The notes: generated by a model not told the origin, from the sequence alone. A DNA stretch of 64,000 bases from Tissierellales bacterium (GCA_028280805.1 JANQLB010000106.1:1-64000), one strand, 5' to 3'; shown: positions 34,036-43,588, numbered from the stretch's first letter. Numbers and translations: made by a program.

Positions 34036-35616
34036 TTATCTTGGTCTAGTTGTTGTTAAAGGTGACGTAACTTTTCCTGTAGTAGTATCTATATGAAGAA
34101 TCCAATATCCTAACCTGTCATCTTCATAGTTTTTTCCTTGTAACCATGTAGTAAACCCTGTCGATCCTCTATAGGGATGTTCTGAGCTTTTAAATTTTCC
34201 CGGAATTCCATATATATAATACTTTGGGTGTTCATTCTCCATAACTATGCCAAAAATATAATGCTTATATTTTTTTATTAAGTTTTGACAGGTAGTAGTT
34301 CTGTGCATAGATGGATAAGGGTAATACATGCTTACTACATAATCATAGTATGGTAAAAACCCTTTATAAAAGTTATCTTCATCATATTCTATTTCCCAGA
34401 ACTTATATCCTTTAAGTTTATTTTTAAATGGTTCTATTTTTTCAAAAAATTTTAGAATATTTAATGTGTAATTAGTAATTTGATAGTCATATATTTTAGA
34501 ACGATTTTCATTATTAAAATCTTTATTTAGTGAATATCCATATGGAATTGTAAAATTAGAATTAAACCAATCTAATTTTTCTTTAGGTTGTTCTTTAGGT
34601 TGTTCTTTAGGTTGTTCTTTATATTTTTCATTTGTAAAATAATCTTCATATTTATCTTGAATTTTTATGTATTCATCATTGTTTTGAGATGTTTTTGCAT
34701 ATTCTTGCTGTTTATAATCCTGCTGTTCGTGTATTTGTTGTTTATCTTTTTGTTCTTCGTCCTTTTGTTGTTCTTCATACTGTTGATTTTGAAATTCTCT
34801 TTGCTCATTTTCTTGTTTTTGTTCAAATTCTTCTTGTTGCTTAAAATCTTCAAGGTCTTCTTCTATTTCTTTTATTAATGTCATCTGTTGAACTTTTGCT
34901 TCTGGTTCTTCATCTGTTTGTTTAATTTCTTCATATTCTTTTATTTCTTCTTCTTTATAATCAAGATCTATTTCATCTTGAGTTTCTTCTGTATTTTCTT
35001 TCTTAACTTCAATTTTTTCAATACTTTTTATTTGTGTTACATTATCTGTCATATTTTCTGTATGTATATCTTCTGTATCTGTATGTTTCTCTAATGTTTC
35101 TATAGAAACCTTCTCTACCTTATCTTTATCTTCATAAACTTCTTCTTTAATTTCAGCTTCTTTTTCTCTAAATTGTAGTGAATTTAACATTGCTTCAATA
35201 TCTCCAGCTCTTTCTTCAATCAATCCTACCAAAGGAACAATTAATTCTTTCTTATCTTCACCAAAAGTTGATAATGTTACGATAATGTACTGAAATTTTT
35301 CAAGAGGAATACCTAAGTTACCTATGGATTTAGGATTAACTTTCCACTCAACCTTAGTGTGACCGTTTTTGTTAATGTCTAACGCTCCTATTTCAGCTCT
35401 AACTGCTTTGTCTTGTTCTTTACTAACTAGATATACTCTGTATATTTCATCTCCATCATTTATATGTTTTAAGCCTTCTACGTTAAAAGCTATCTTCGCT
35501 TTATTATCTCTGACTTCAATTTTAACATGTCCCTTTGTTTTGTTAGAGTCCGAATAAGACGTTTTTCTGCCCTGAAGGATTACAAACTTTCTTATATAAT
35601 TATTTTTACTAGACAC
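34036..35616 (-). CDS. Large hypothetical protein with a central low-complexity region (DUF7922-like C terminus)
   Basis: A 526-aa protein. N-terminal domain (about 1-145) is beta-rich; the middle (about 150-345) is a Glu/Gln/Lys-rich low-complexity stretch including a fourfold PKEQ repeat; the C-terminal domain (about 350-526) is aromatic-rich (YYDYVVSMYYPYPSMH, GSTGFTTWLQGK). Such C-terminal domains recur in spore-forming clostridia. No signal peptide is seen. A role in the spore or cell surface is a guess from composition. AAGGAGGG precedes the start. The gene directly upstream of it in transcription is ksgA's neighbour region, with 90 bp between. Confidence 0.65.
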   Translation of the reverse strand: MSSKNNYIRKFVILQGRKTSYSDSNKTKGHVKIEVRDNKAKIAFNVEGLKHINDGDEIYRVYLVSKEQDKAVRAEIGALDINKNGHTKVEWKVNPKSIGNLGIPLEKFQYIIVTLSTFGEDKKELIVPLVGLIEERAGDIEAMLNSLQFREKEAEIKEEVYEDKDKVEKVSIETLEKHTDTEDIHTENMTDNVTQIKSIEKIEVKKENTEETQDEIDLDYKEEEIKEYEEIKQTDEEPEAKVQQMTLIKEIEEDLEDFKQQEEFEQKQENEQREFQNQQYEEQQKDEEQKDKQQIHEQQDYKQQEYAKTSQNNDEYIKIQDKYEDYFTNEKYKEQPKEQPKEQPKEKLDWFNSNFTIPYGYSLNKDFNNENRSKIYDYQITNYTLNILKFFEKIEPFKNKLKGYKFWEIEYDEDNFYKGFLPYYDYVVSMYYPYPSMHRTTTCQNLIKKYKHYIFGIVMENEHPKYYIYGIPGKFKSSEHPYRGSTGFTTWLQGKNYEDDRLGYWILHIDTTTGKVTSPLTTTRPR

Positions 35617-35709
35617 AACTATTCCCTCCTTTCAAGTCCTTATTATCAATATATGTAAAGGGATGGGAATATTGAACTACTAAATAGATATATTTAAAAC
35701 ATTATTTAT

Positions 35710-36573
35710 TTAAAGTTCATGTATATAGTCTGAAAGAGCTACAAATTCTTTAATTGTCAAAGTTTCTCCTCTTCTAACAGGGTCAATATTACACATATTC
35801 AAAGCTTTTTTCAAAGAATCTTTTGTCATATTTAGATTACTTGAGCTTAAAGCATTTAATAGAGTTTTTCTACGTTTTCCAAAGGCAGCCTTAACTATAC
35901 TAAATAATAATTTTTCATTTTTAACCTCTATTCTTGGTTTATCATAAACGTTAAGCATTATTACAGCAGAATCTACATTAGGTCTTGGCATAAATACACT
36001 ACTAGGGACATCTAATATAATATCTGCCTGAGAATAATATTGTACTGCAACTGACAAAGCTCCGTAATCTTTATTACCTGGTGAAGCTGTCATTCTTTGA
36101 GCTACTTCTTTTTGAACCATTACAACTATTTTATCAATGTTTAATCTTTCTTCTAAAAACTTCATAACTATAGGAGTAGTTATATAGTATGGCAAATTTG
36201 CTACTACCTTAATTCTACCTTGTGAAAACTTATCTTTAAATAAAGAGTGAAGATCAATTTTTAAAACATCTCCTTGAACGATTTCAACGTTTTTGTATTC
36301 TGCCAAAGTTTCATCTAAGATAGGTAAAAGGCCTTTGTCTAGTTCAATAGCAATTACCTTCCCAGCTCTCTTACAAAGCTCCTGAGTTAGAGTTCCTATC
36401 CCCGGTCCTACTTCTAATACCTCATCTTCAGTTTTTATCTCTGCTTTAGTACAAATACTGTCAATAATATTTCCATCAATTAAAAAATTCTGACCAAGAC
36501 TTTTTGAAAATTTAAATTTATGTTTATTTATAATTTCCTTTGTTATGGCAGGTGAATATATTCTATTATTCAT
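35710..36573 (-). CDS. rsmA: 16S rRNA (adenine1518/1519-N6)-dimethyltransferase
   Basis: KsgA/RsmA dimethylates two adjacent adenines in the 3' end of 16S rRNA during small-subunit maturation. The 287-aa product has SAM motif I EVGPGIGTLTQEL, the catalytic NLPYYITTPI motif and the helical C-terminal domain with FGKRRKTLLNAL. It overlaps rnmV by 4 nt, the normal pairing. Confidence 0.97.
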   Translation of the reverse strand: MNNRIYSPAITKEIINKHKFKFSKSLGQNFLIDGNIIDSICTKAEIKTEDEVLEVGPGIGTLTQELCKRAGKVIAIELDKGLLPILDETLAEYKNVEIVQGDVLKIDLHSLFKDKFSQGRIKVVANLPYYITTPIVMKFLEERLNIDKIVVMVQKEVAQRMTASPGNKDYGALSVAVQYYSQADIILDVPSSVFMPRPNVDSAVIMLNVYDKPRIEVKNEKLLFSIVKAAFGKRRKTLLNALSSSNLNMTKDSLKKALNMCNIDPVRRGETLTIKEFVALSDYIHEL

Positions 36574-37106
36574 TTATCTGCCCTCCTGATTGCATCATTA
36601 AATTCTTCTCTTGTAATTCCATAGTTATTTAATCTACTTAAAAACTGTTTTGAGTTACAATATCCTATACCTAAAATTCTACCAAGGTCAGCTCTTTTTT
36701 GCGTTGACCCAGTAGTTCCAATTAATTTATACAAAAGTAAATCTGCATTGCTAAATTCACTCCTTCTTTCTATAGATTCAGTTCTAGCAGAATTTAATGC
36801 CTCAATTATATCTTTAGGCTCAGCATTTTCTATTCCAATGTTACCCTCTTTTGTAGCTTTATCTTTAGGTAAAAAGGCATGTTTGCAGTTTTCTATTTCT
36901 CTTGAAATTATTTTTCTGATTTTTTCTCCTGCAAAATCCGGATCAGTAAATATAATTACTCCTCTTCTTTTAGCAACCACTTTTATTTTTTCAATTAATT
37001 CATGTCCAAATCCTAACCCTCCAGTTATTATGAGTTCTGCATCAACAGCTTTTTTTACCGCTGATACATCATCTTTTCCTTCAACAATTATTACCTCTTT
37101 AATCAA
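36570..37106 (-). CDS. rnmV: Ribonuclease M5
   Basis: RNase M5 makes the final cuts in 5S rRNA maturation. The 178-aa product is a Toprim-domain protein: EGKDD at residue 9 and FTDPDFAGE (about 53) are the two acidic Toprim motifs. Length is normal and the rnmV-ksgA overlap is conserved across Firmicutes. Confidence 0.96.
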   Translation of the reverse strand: MIKEVIIVEGKDDVSAVKKAVDAELIITGGLGFGHELIEKIKVVAKRRGVIIFTDPDFAGEKIRKIISREIENCKHAFLPKDKATKEGNIGIENAEPKDIIEALNSARTESIERRSEFSNADLLLYKLIGTTGSTQKRADLGRILGIGYCNSKQFLSRLNNYGITREEFNDAIRRADK

Positions 37107-37213
37107 AACTTATCCTCCTTGTAACTTAATTATAATCCTATATAGTTTAACAGATTGTTTTAATATTAGATTATCATTTGTTTTATATTTTTACAAATAT
37201 CATATATTTATTA

Positions 37214-37245
37214 ATATAAAAAGAATGAGCTTATCAGCCCATCCT
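37214..37245 (-). terminator. Terminator of the yabE-like gene
   Basis: An 8-bp stem with two G-U pairs (GGATGGGC/GCTCATTC on the minus strand) followed by TTTTTATA, directly after the stop codon. Confidence 0.8.
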
Positions 37246-37246
37246 T

Positions 37247-38272
37247 TTAATCTAATATATAAACCTTTACTTTTCTTCTGCCAAATCTGGTAGCTGTTGA
37301 ATGACTTTCCATAAATAAATCTATTTTGTTGCCTTTAATAGCTCCTCCAGTATCCTCAGCTACTGCAAATCCATAATCCGGCCAACTATCCAAAGATTTT
37401 ATGTAAAGCTTAGTTCCTAAAGGAATCACCTTTGGATCTACTGCTACTACTCCAGGTCTAGCCTTTGTTCCTGATGCAGTTATTCCAAAATATTTATCAC
37501 CAGGTTTTTTACCAGTGCTTTCATATGACAAATCATAAGCAGTTGCTACCATTTCGATAGATTTTTCATAATTAATCATTCCTCTAGAAGATGCTATTGC
37601 TTCCTTTGTACCTTTTTCGATTATTTCATCAACAGGTTGTTTAACAGTTTTTGAGCTTTCTGTTACCTCTGATACTAATTGTCCGTTTTCAAATCTTTTC
37701 CTAATTTTAATTTCCTTTAATCCTTTTTCACCATCTTGAATTTTTAATACTTTACCTTTAATTAAATCATCATTTTTTGTTTGTATGGTTTTAAAGGATA
37801 TATCTTCATTTAATATTTCTACTATTTCTTCCACTTTTATAATTGTTATCTCTGAATTTGCACTAATTGTGTGATTAAGTGGTGGAGAAACTATATCATT
37901 TTCATCCACTTCAACTTGTATATCGTCAATTAATTCTCTAACATTGCTTGCTGAAGATTTAACTATAGCTTTAGAATCTCCATAATATATAGTAACAGGA
38001 ACTGCTTTCTTAATTATTATTTCCATGCCATCTTCTAAACGATCACTTAATTCATGACTAATATAATCTTTATTGTTAACTTTTATATCTTTTTGATATA
38101 GAAGTTCTTCTACGGTATTACTTGTAACTTTAAACGCAGTTACTTCATCGTCAACACTAACAATTATGTCTTTTTGTAATAAGCTGTATAAACCTAATAT
38201 TAATATAGTAACAATGCACATAGAGATTGTAGTTATTACTATTCTTTTATTATTTTTAATAAGATGTATCAC
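37247..38272 (-). CDS. yabE: YabE-like cell-wall protein (DUF348, G5 and 3D domains)
   Basis: A 341-aa secreted or anchored protein related to resuscitation-promoting factors. Seen: a signal anchor (about 10-32), two ubiquitin-like DUF348 repeats (about 35-155), a G5 domain (about 160-235) and a C-terminal 3D domain (about 255-341) with the three catalytic aspartates in contexts VDPKVIPLG, AEDTGGAIKG and KIDLFM. It probably cleaves peptidoglycan glycan strands. Its position before rnmV-ksgA matches B. subtilis. Confidence 0.93.
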   Translation of the reverse strand: MIHLIKNNKRIVITTISMCIVTILILGLYSLLQKDIIVSVDDEVTAFKVTSNTVEELLYQKDIKVNNKDYISHELSDRLEDGMEIIIKKAVPVTIYYGDSKAIVKSSASNVRELIDDIQVEVDENDIVSPPLNHTISANSEITIIKVEEIVEILNEDISFKTIQTKNDDLIKGKVLKIQDGEKGLKEIKIRKRFENGQLVSEVTESSKTVKQPVDEIIEKGTKEAIASSRGMINYEKSIEMVATAYDLSYESTGKKPGDKYFGITASGTKARPGVVAVDPKVIPLGTKLYIKSLDSWPDYGFAVAEDTGGAIKGNKIDLFMESHSTATRFGRRKVKVYILD

Positions 38273-38402
38273 TGTTACGACCTCCTAATCTTTAATTTAA
38301 CTCTATATATATTATATCAAAGATTACAGTTATATGTTACTTCTTAACATTTCCTCAATTTCAATTTTTATGTATTGTTCTTGAAAAATCATATAAAGCT
38401 GA

Positions 38403-38432
38403 AGGACTAAATACCATATGGCATTTAGTCCT
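38403..38432 (-). terminator. Hairpin downstream of the Met-rich repeat gene
   Basis: AGGACTAAAT/ATTTAGTCCT 10-bp arms with central CC/GG pairing; the following T tract is interrupted, so this is a likely but not ideal terminator. Confidence 0.6.
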
Positions 38433-38452
38433 GCTTTAAAGCTTTATAGGTA

Positions 38453-39088
38453 TTATTGCATAGGATGTATTGGGTTGTTTATTCCTTCTATTTTCTCAGG
38501 CATTGTTGGATATATAGGATTGATTCCCATTTCAGGCATTGTTGGATACATAGGGTTCATTCCCATCTCAGGCATTGCCGGATACATGGGGTTCATTCCC
38601 ATTTCAGGCATTACCGGATGCATTGGGTTCATTCCCATTTCGGGCATTGCCGGATACATGGGGTTCATTCCCATCTCGGGCATTGTCGGATACATAGGAT
38701 TCATTCCCATTTCAGGCATTACCGGATGCATTGGATTCATTCCCATTTCAGGCATTACCGGATACATTGGATTCATTCCCATTTCGGGCATTGCCGGATG
38801 CATTGGGTTCATTCCCATTTCAGGCATTACCGGATGCATCGGATTCATTCCCATCTCAGGCATTGCCGGATACATTGAATTCATATACTGATTCATACAC
38901 ATCATCATACATTGTTTCATCATTTGACACATCATCATATCATCCATCATTGGATTAGCTATTGGCATTGTTGGATTAGCTATTGGCATTGTCGGATGTT
39001 TGGGATATTTTGGAGGTTTAGGACATTCTATAGGTTTTTCTATAGGTTTCTTACGTCCTTTCTCACGATTATCTCCTAATCTAAGCAT
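38453..39088 (-). CDS. Methionine/proline-rich tandem-repeat protein
   Basis: A protein of about 211 aa made mostly of a 12-residue repeat, MPEMGMNPM(H/Y)P(V/A/T), present ten times plus one degenerate copy (38490-38875), encoded by a near-perfect 36-bp DNA repeat. Before it lie a basic Pro/Lys segment, two MPIANP copies, and a Met/Cys cluster (MMDDMMMCQMMKQCMMMCMNQ). There is no signal peptide. Met-rich MxxM patterns bind copper(I) in other proteins and Met-rich repeats occur in spore coats; either role is possible. I chose the ATG at 39088 because GGAG lies upstream. An open frame on the opposite strand is only a by-product of the repeat. Confidence 0.75.
   Translation of the reverse strand: MLRLGDNREKGRKKPIEKPIECPKPPKYPKHPTMPIANPTMPIANPMMDDMMMCQMMKQCMMMCMNQYMNSMYPAMPEMGMNPMHPVMPEMGMNPMHPAMPEMGMNPMYPVMPEMGMNPMHPVMPEMGMNPMYPTMPEMGMNPMYPAMPEMGMNPMHPVMPEMGMNPMYPAMPEMGMNPMYPTMPEMGINPIYPTMPEKIEGINNPIHPMQ
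38490..38875. repeat. 36-bp tandem repeat, ten to eleven copies
   Basis: Tandem 36-bp units with a core reading CATTCCCATTTCAGGCATT on the plus strand, differing at silent or H/Y and V/A/T codons. Such an array is expected to change copy number by slippage and is prone to assembly collapse. Confidence 0.9.
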
Positions 39089-39162
39089 TAACAAATCAAC
39101 TCCTATCATAATTTTTAACTTTATTTATACACACCAAGTCCTAACCTTACTTTAATTTAAGA

Positions 39163-39227
39163 AAAAAATATATACAATTAGTAAATCTAAGTATTTAAAC
39201 TTGCATAAGGACTTGTATATATTTTTT
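39163..39227. terminator. Long inverted repeat after tatD, possible terminator
   Basis: Perfect 15-bp arms (AAAAAATATATACAA and its complement) around a 35-nt loop, followed on the minus strand by T-rich sequence. It sits within the stretch that resembles 430-540. Confidence 0.5.
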
Positions 39228-39299
39228 CATGTATATTTTTGTATTGAACTTTGATGCCTATAATAACATTATATGACTAGAGCTTTTTTGCGTTACTAC

Positions 39300-40064
39300 T
39301 TATATATTAAATAGATTCCTTACGTTTTTAGATGTTTTTTGTGCAACCTCTTCAAAAGATACTCCCTTTAATTCTGCAATTGTTCCGGCTACATACCTAA
39401 CGTTTAGGGGTTCATTCCTCTTACCTCTATGAGGTTCGGGAGTAAGATAAGGACAATCTGTTTCTATCATTATATAGTCTAAAGGTATCTCTTTTGCTAC
39501 TTGTTTAGGCTGTTTAGCATTCTTAAACGTAATCGGACCGGAAAATGATATATAAAATCCCATGTTTATATATTTCTTAGCCATTTCCACACTAGAAGAA
39601 TAGCTGTGCATTACACCTCTTAAACTACCATTCTGTTCTTCATATATGATGTTATAAGTATCCATATGTGCATCCCTGTCATGAACAATTATGGGAAGAT
39701 TAAGCTTTTTTGCCAGCTTTATCTGTTCTCTAAATCTTTGTTTTTGAATATCTCTAGGTGAATTATCATAATAGTAATCTAGTCCGATTTCTCCAATTGC
39801 CACAACTTTTCCTTTCTTTGTCAATTCACTTAAAAGGTTTACTGTATCTTCATCCATGTCTTTAGCTGAGTGAGGATGTATTCCAACAGCTGCATAAATA
39901 TTATCAAATTTAGAAGATAAGTCTACAGCCTTAACTGACGACAAAAAATTAGATCCGGGATTTATTACAATTTCAACACCATTATTCTTAAGATCTGATA
40001 TTATCTTTTCTCTATCTTTATCAAACCGTCTATCATCCAGATGTGCGTGACTGTCTATTAACAT
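39300..40064 (-). CDS. tatD: TatD family metal-dependent deoxyribonuclease
   Basis: A 254-aa TIM-barrel hydrolase of the TatD family. The metal-binding motif DSHAHL is at the N terminus, with the conserved segments GEIGLDYYYD, PIIVHDRDAH and ETDCPYLTP. The ATG at 40064 fits the ribosome site AGGAGTG; the GTG 9 nt upstream lies inside that site. It follows metG by 18 bp, as in B. subtilis (metS-yabD). Confidence 0.94.
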   Translation of the reverse strand: MLIDSHAHLDDRRFDKDREKIISDLKNNGVEIVINPGSNFLSSVKAVDLSSKFDNIYAAVGIHPHSAKDMDEDTVNLLSELTKKGKVVAIGEIGLDYYYDNSPRDIQKQRFREQIKLAKKLNLPIIVHDRDAHMDTYNIIYEEQNGSLRGVMHSYSSSVEMAKKYINMGFYISFSGPITFKNAKQPKQVAKEIPLDYIMIETDCPYLTPEPHRGKRNEPLNVRYVAGTIAELKGVSFEEVAQKTSKNVRNLFNI

Positions 40065-40082
40065 TTCTTTCACTCCTAATAT

Positions 40083-42038
40083 CTATTTTACTTTTGCTCC
40101 ACTAGGTATGTCCTCCAGCACTGAAGCTAAAGTGAGTTTTTTGCCTTTATCAGCCGCGAGTACCATTCCATGAGATTCTACACCTCTTAATTTTATCGGC
40201 TTTAGGTTTGCTATCAATATTAATTTTTTACCAATAAGGTCTTGTGGGTTATAATACTTAGCAATACCGGAAACTACTTGTCTTTGCTCCTTACCTGTCT
40301 GAAGCTTTAGTACTAATAGTTTATCAGCATTTGGATGACTTTCTGCATTGATAACCTCAGCTACCCTTAAATCAATTTTATCAAAATCATCTATCGTTAT
40401 AAAATTCTCTGTTTCATGATTTTTATTATTACTACATATTTTTCCTTGTCTTTTAGCAACAAAATCCTCATGAACCTTATTAAATCTCTCTATTTCTTTT
40501 TTTATTTCAAGCCTAGGAAACATTGGTTTTTCTTTTTTTACACTCTGACCGGTATTTAGCTTGCCCCACTGAGATATGTCTTTCCATTCTGTACCTTGCC
40601 CATGGTTTATTCCAAGCTGTCTAAATATACAGTCTGATGTCTCTTCCATAAACGGTCTTATTGCTATGGAGATAATTCTTAAAGCTTCTGATAAATTATA
40701 TAGTATTGTATCTAATTGAGGTTTATTAGAATCATCTTTTGCTACAATCCAAGGTGAAGTTTCATCTATATATTTATTCGTCCTTCTTATTAACGTCCAT
40801 ATTTCTTCTAAAGCATTACTAAAATCTAATTTATCCATGCATTTATCTATCTTAGAGGAAATAGAAACTGCCATATCTTTTAAACTCTTATCATGCTCAC
40901 CTTCTTCTTTAGGCTGCGGCATAATCCCTCCATTATATTTATCAATCATAGTAATAGTACGACTTACCAAATTTCCTAAATCGTTAGCTAAATCTGAATT
41001 TATTCTGTTAAAAAATTTTTCGCTAGTAAAAGAACCATCATTCCCAAAAGAGAATTCTCTTAATAAAAAATACTTAAGAACGTCTACACCATATAAATCA
41101 ATTATAGGTTCAGGATACACTACATTTCCTTTTGATTTTGACATTTTATCATTATCACATAGTATCCATCCATGACCAAAAACTTTCTTAGGAGGTTTTT
41201 CGCCTAAAGCCATAAGTATAGCCGGCCAGATAATGGTATGAAATCTGACAATTTCTTTTCCTACTAAGTGAACATCTGCAGGCCAATATTTTTTATAGTC
41301 GCTATCGACATTTGTCTTATATCCTAATGCAGCTATATAGTTACATACAGCATCAAACCAAACATATATTGTATGCTTGTTATCAAATGGTACTTTTATG
41401 CCCCAATCAACTGTTGTTCTTGATACACAAAGATCCTCTAATCCGGGCTTTAAGAAATTATTCACCATTTCATTTACTCTGGATTTGGGTTGTAAAAACT
41501 CTTCATTATCTTCAAGAAGATTTAAAAGTTTATCTTGATATTTTGATAACTTAAAGAAGTATGCTTCTTCTCTAGAAATCTTAACTTTCCTTTTACAATC
41601 AGAACAGTTACCATCTTCAAGCTGACTTTCCCTCCAAAAAGACTCACAATGTGTACAGTAAAAACCCTCATATTCACTCTTATATATATCTCCTTTTTCA
41701 TATAGTTCTGTGAAGATTTTCTGTACTATTTCCTCATGCTTCCTGTCAGTAGTTCTGTAATAAATGTCATAGCTTATGTTCATAGTTTTCCACAATTTTT
41801 TTGAATCCGCAACAATTTTATCCACATATTCTTTAGGTTTTACTCCATTTTCTATAGCCTTTTCTTGAATCTTCTGTCCATGCTCATCAGTACCCGTCAA
41901 AAACTTTACATCATAGCCTTGTATTCTCTTGTATCTAGCTATAGCGTCAGCTGCCACTGTACAATAAGTATGACCTATAGTTAGATTACCGCTTGGATAA
42001 TATAATGGTGTTGTAACATAATAGGTTTTATTTGTCAT
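40083..42038 (-). CDS. metG: Methionyl-tRNA synthetase
   Basis: Class I synthetase charging tRNA-Met, 651 aa. Seen: the HIGH-like motif in TIGHTYCT, a zinc knuckle with CTHCESFWRESQ and CSDCKRK, KMSKS in DNDKMSKSKGN, an anticodon-binding helical domain, and a C-terminal tRNA-binding (EMAP-like) domain from about residue 550. I start at ATG 42038, after AAAGGAGGT; a frame from 42086 would run into the T-box terminator. tatD follows. The T-box upstream controls it. Confidence 0.97.
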   Translation of the reverse strand: MTNKTYYVTTPLYYPSGNLTIGHTYCTVAADAIARYKRIQGYDVKFLTGTDEHGQKIQEKAIENGVKPKEYVDKIVADSKKLWKTMNISYDIYYRTTDRKHEEIVQKIFTELYEKGDIYKSEYEGFYCTHCESFWRESQLEDGNCSDCKRKVKISREEAYFFKLSKYQDKLLNLLEDNEEFLQPKSRVNEMVNNFLKPGLEDLCVSRTTVDWGIKVPFDNKHTIYVWFDAVCNYIAALGYKTNVDSDYKKYWPADVHLVGKEIVRFHTIIWPAILMALGEKPPKKVFGHGWILCDNDKMSKSKGNVVYPEPIIDLYGVDVLKYFLLREFSFGNDGSFTSEKFFNRINSDLANDLGNLVSRTITMIDKYNGGIMPQPKEEGEHDKSLKDMAVSISSKIDKCMDKLDFSNALEEIWTLIRRTNKYIDETSPWIVAKDDSNKPQLDTILYNLSEALRIISIAIRPFMEETSDCIFRQLGINHGQGTEWKDISQWGKLNTGQSVKKEKPMFPRLEIKKEIERFNKVHEDFVAKRQGKICSNNKNHETENFITIDDFDKIDLRVAEVINAESHPNADKLLVLKLQTGKEQRQVVSGIAKYYNPQDLIGKKLILIANLKPIKLRGVESHGMVLAADKGKKLTLASVLEDIPSGAKVK

Positions 42039-42064
42039 TTTTTTACCTCCTTTTTTTAATAACA

Positions 42065-42330
42065 AAAAATCCTCGCCTCTAATCATCTAGAGACGAAGAT
42101 TTATATCCCGTGGTACCACTCTACTTTACTTAAGCACTCCCGCTTAAGCCTCAATAAGCTACAATCATAGCCCAGTAATAATAACGGATACTAATCCGGC
42201 ATAGCCTACTAAAATTTAGCTATACGACTCAGAGACCATCTTCAACTTAATATCTATTGTCAGCTCTCACCTATCCTGACTCTCTGTATATAGACTGTTT
42301 AAGCCTACTCTTCTCTTCATAGTCTTTAAT
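42065..42330 (-). ncRNA. T-box riboswitch (methionine) upstream of metG
   Basis: The leader shows Stem I elements (AGAGAGTC, GGATAGGTGAGAGCT), the specifier ATG at 42237-42239 in the context GAAGATGGTCTCTGAG, the T-box sequence GTGGTACCACGG (about 42108-42119), and a terminator stem AATCTTCGTCTCT/AGAGGCGAGGATT followed by TTTTTG. Uncharged tRNA-Met binding the specifier and T-box would favour readthrough into metG. The specifier fits the gene. Confidence 0.95.
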
Positions 42331-42470
42331 TTTAATTATTATTAAATTATATTTATTATTATAATTGTCACTGTACTTATATTTATTATATACTATTTTA
42401 TAAAAAATATATACAATATGTTTATCTTTGTCAAGTTTTTTTACTTAAATTTCATAATATATTATTATAA

Positions 42471-43016
42471 TTATACTCCAAAAACTATTGAGCATATTAC
42501 AACTGAAGCAATAACAGCTGCTAAATGAGAAATCAATGCCGCCATAAGAGTATGTCTGGAATTTTTAATACCTACTGCTCCAAAATACACTGCCATAGTA
42601 TAAAAAATTGTTTCTGCTGATCCCATCATAGTTGAGGCTACTCTACCTATAAAAGAATCTGCTCCATATGTTGTAACAATATCTTGAACAACAGCCAGAG
42701 AACCGCTACCTGAAATTGGACGCATTATAACTAAAGGTAATATTTCTTTTGGTATTCCTATTATATTAGTAATTGGACTAAATCCATTTACTATTAATTC
42801 CATTGCTCCTGACCTTTTAAATATTCCTATTGCAACAAATATAGCAATAAGATAAGGCATTATTTTAACAGCTGTTATAAAACCCTCTTTAGCACCCTCT
42901 ACAAATGAGTCATATAGGTCTATTCCTTTAATATATCCATGTAAAAGTATTAGTGTCATTATTGCAGGAATAGTAGCAATAGATATTATACTAAGGATTT
43001 TAACCAATAAAATCAC
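42471..43016 (-). CDS. spmB: Spore maturation protein B
   Basis: A 181-aa membrane protein of the nucleoside-recognition (Gate) family, needed with SpmA for spore core dehydration in Bacillus. Gate-domain features include GAKEGFITAVKIMPYLIAIFVAIGIF and VIMRPISGSGSLAVVQD. It overlaps spmA by 4 nt (ATGA), the standard pair. Confidence 0.95.
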   Translation of the reverse strand: MILLVKILSIISIATIPAIMTLILLHGYIKGIDLYDSFVEGAKEGFITAVKIMPYLIAIFVAIGIFKRSGAMELIVNGFSPITNIIGIPKEILPLVIMRPISGSGSLAVVQDIVTTYGADSFIGRVASTMMGSAETIFYTMAVYFGAVGIKNSRHTLMAALISHLAAVIASVVICSIVFGV

Positions 43017-43588
43017 CTTCTTCCTTGAAGTATCTTTGCACTAATTATTCCTACTACTGTTGAGACGAAGGTAGCTATTAAAGATGTTCCTATAATCTCT
43101 GTAGGATTAACAGAACCTGCATCTGAACGAATTTTAAGAACAGTTAAAGGAACTAACTGCACCGATGACATGTTAATAACTAAAAACATACACATAGCAT
43201 TAGTAGCTCTTTTTTTATCTATATTTAATTTATTCATTTCTTCCATAGCTTTTATTCCCAAAGCAGTTGCAGAATTTCCCGCACCAAACATATTTGTAAC
43301 AATATTCATTACTATAGCACTTAAAGCTGGATGGTCTTTTGGAATATCTGGAAATAAAAATTTAGTTATAGGATTTATAAGATTTGAAAAGCTTTTTATT
43401 AAACCGGATTTCTGAGCAATGTTTATAAGCCCAAGCCATATAGCCATGATTCCAGTTAATCCTATAGCAAACACTACTGCCTCTTGAGTATCCTCTATAA
43501 CAGCATTGTTAATAGTATCAATACTTCCTGTAAAAACAGCTACAATTATTCCAATAAGAATAAGAAAAAACCATATATAATTAATCAT
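43013..43588 (-). CDS. spmA: Spore maturation protein A
   Basis: A 191-aa Gate-family membrane protein, partner of SpmB. Typical segments are LTGIMAIWLGLINIAQKSG, FPDIPKDHPALSAIVMNIVTNMFGAGN and NMSSVQLVPLTVLKIRSDAGS. First gene of the spmAB pair, here inserted between the HD-domain gene and metG. Confidence 0.95.
   Translation of the reverse strand: MINYIWFFLILIGIIVAVFTGSIDTINNAVIEDTQEAVVFAIGLTGIMAIWLGLINIAQKSGLIKSFSNLINPITKFLFPDIPKDHPALSAIVMNIVTNMFGAGNSATALGIKAMEEMNKLNIDKKRATNAMCMFLVINMSSVQLVPLTVLKIRSDAGSVNPTEIIGTSLIATFVSTVVGIISAKILQGRR

Noticed and set aside
34588-35094. Phe/Ile-rich plus-strand frames resembling membrane proteins
   Set aside because: They are the complement of the Glu/Gln/Lys-rich low-complexity region of the minus-strand gene.
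38490-38875. CRISPR array
   Set aside because: The 36-bp units are contiguous, with no unique spacers, and lie in frame within a coding sequence.
38418-38958. Open frames on the plus strand opposite the Met-rich repeat gene
   Set aside because: They are by-products of a 36-bp repeat, which keeps all frames open; the minus frame alone has a start with a ribosome site.
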